This document shows, one piece after another, positions 5,253 to 5,360 of a stretch of DNA of 5,360 nucleotides; the stretch's first letter is position 1, and the number at the start of each line of letters is the position of its first letter. Made by a program: the position numbers and the translations under genes. This DNA comes from Halovivax sp. (GTDB lineage: Archaea > Halobacteriota > Halobacteria > Halobacteriales > Natrialbaceae): contig SLIS01000239.1 of assembly GCA_007135505.1 (NCBI GenBank), positions 1-5,360 on the forward strand, given 5' to 3'. The notes beneath the pieces are model-generated. The model was given only the letters and a program-made list of their open reading frames with translations, searched no databases and had not been told where the DNA came from.

Positions 5253-5360
5253 CTATCGATCCACCTCCCCGAGGACGATGTCGAGACTGCCGAGCGAGGC
5301 GATCAGGTCCGGGATGTACTCGCCCTGAACCATCCGTTCGAGCGCCGAGAGGTTGTGGAA
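5253..5360 (-). CDS. nuoD: Complex I subunit D (NuoD or fused NuoCD), C-terminal end only
   Basis: Only the last 35 codons and the TAG stop (5255-5253) lie in the window; the gene starts beyond position 5360. The visible peptide ends in DIVLGEVDR, the near-invariant C-terminus of the 49-kDa/NuoD family, preceded by a family-like stretch ([17 protein letters not shown]). In the family, this end of NuoD lies close to the quinone-binding chamber at the interface with NuoB and NuoH, in the cytoplasmic connecting module. In haloarchaea NuoC and NuoD are commonly fused as NuoCD, but nothing in this fragment can show that. The stop codon directly abuts the nuoH ATG, and the GEVD codons double as the nuoH ribosome binding site. 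Identification is firm despite the short length, because both the tail motif and the position before nuoH agree. Confidence 0.93.
   Translation of the reverse strand, partial: FHNLSALERMVQGEYIPDLIASLGSLDIVLGEVDR
5261..5270 (-). promoter_or_regulatory. Ribosome binding site for nuoH, inside the nuoD 3' end
   Basis: The minus strand reads GGGGAGGTGG, a strong match to the archaeal anti-Shine-Dalgarno complement. It ends 8 bases before the nuoH ATG at 5252. It lies within the conserved GEVDR codons of nuoD. It supports the first ATG of nuoH over the internal ATG at 5171, which has no comparable site upstream. Confidence 0.8.

Noticed and set aside
2868..5260. GATCGAT near both the nuoD/nuoH and nuoJ2/nuoK junctions as a possible operator repeat
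   Set aside because: Each copy is formed by the Asp-Arg or Arg codon plus stop/start bases, and GATCGA is common in this sequence. Two copies inside coding ends do not support a regulatory site.
1..5360. A hidden novel system such as a CRISPR array, mobile element, RNA gene or intergenic regulator
   Set aside because: The window is essentially fully coding for complex I with only one non-coding base between genes. I saw no spaced direct repeats, inverted terminal repeats, tRNA-like folds or long T-runs.

Overview
The window is a tightly packed run of respiratory complex I (NADH-quinone oxidoreductase-type, Nuo) genes, all read from the minus strand. In transcription order, from high to low coordinates, they are nuoD (3' end only), nuoH, nuoI, nuoJ1, nuoJ2, nuoK, nuoL and nuoM (5' part only). 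All eight belong to one cluster. The only non-coding base between genes is a single nucleotide between nuoK and nuoL.

The organism is most likely a haloarchaeon (class Halobacteria). The evidence is the high-GC, GC3-biased codon use, acidic soluble tails and loops, strong GGAGGTG-type ribosome binding sites, and the gene order D-H-I-J1-J2-K-L-M with NuoJ split into two proteins, an arrangement known from haloarchaeal nuo clusters. I cannot resolve the genus.

Layout: 5253-5360 is the end of NuoD, the quinone-site subunit of the connecting module. 4095-5252 is NuoH, the membrane anchor that forms the quinone chamber. 3637-4098 is NuoI, the ferredoxin with two [4Fe-4S] clusters. 3353-3640 and 2868-3356 are the N- and C-terminal parts of a split NuoJ. 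2569-2871 is NuoK. 546-2567 is NuoL, the distal antiporter-like pump with the long lateral helix. 1-549 is the first 183 residues of NuoM, the second antiporter-like pump.

Together they carry electrons through the NuoI iron-sulfur clusters to a membrane quinone (menaquinone in known haloarchaea) at the NuoD/NuoH interface. Charge movements along H-J-K-L-M then drive ion, normally proton, translocation. The key Glu and Lys residues of K, L and M are present, so the pump looks functional. No NADH-input subunit (NuoE, F or G) lies in the window, but the window is too small to prove its absence from the genome.

Five of the seven gene junctions are 4-base ATGA start/stop overlaps, one is a direct TAG-ATG abutment and one has a 1-base gap. 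Each start has a Shine-Dalgarno-like sequence inside the preceding gene, which suggests translational coupling of the whole operon. I see no promoter, terminator, RNA gene, mobile element, CRISPR array or plus-strand gene. This is an ordinary core-metabolism region. The points worth a second look are small: the NuoJ split and its diverged second half, a NuoH substitution, and the junction design.
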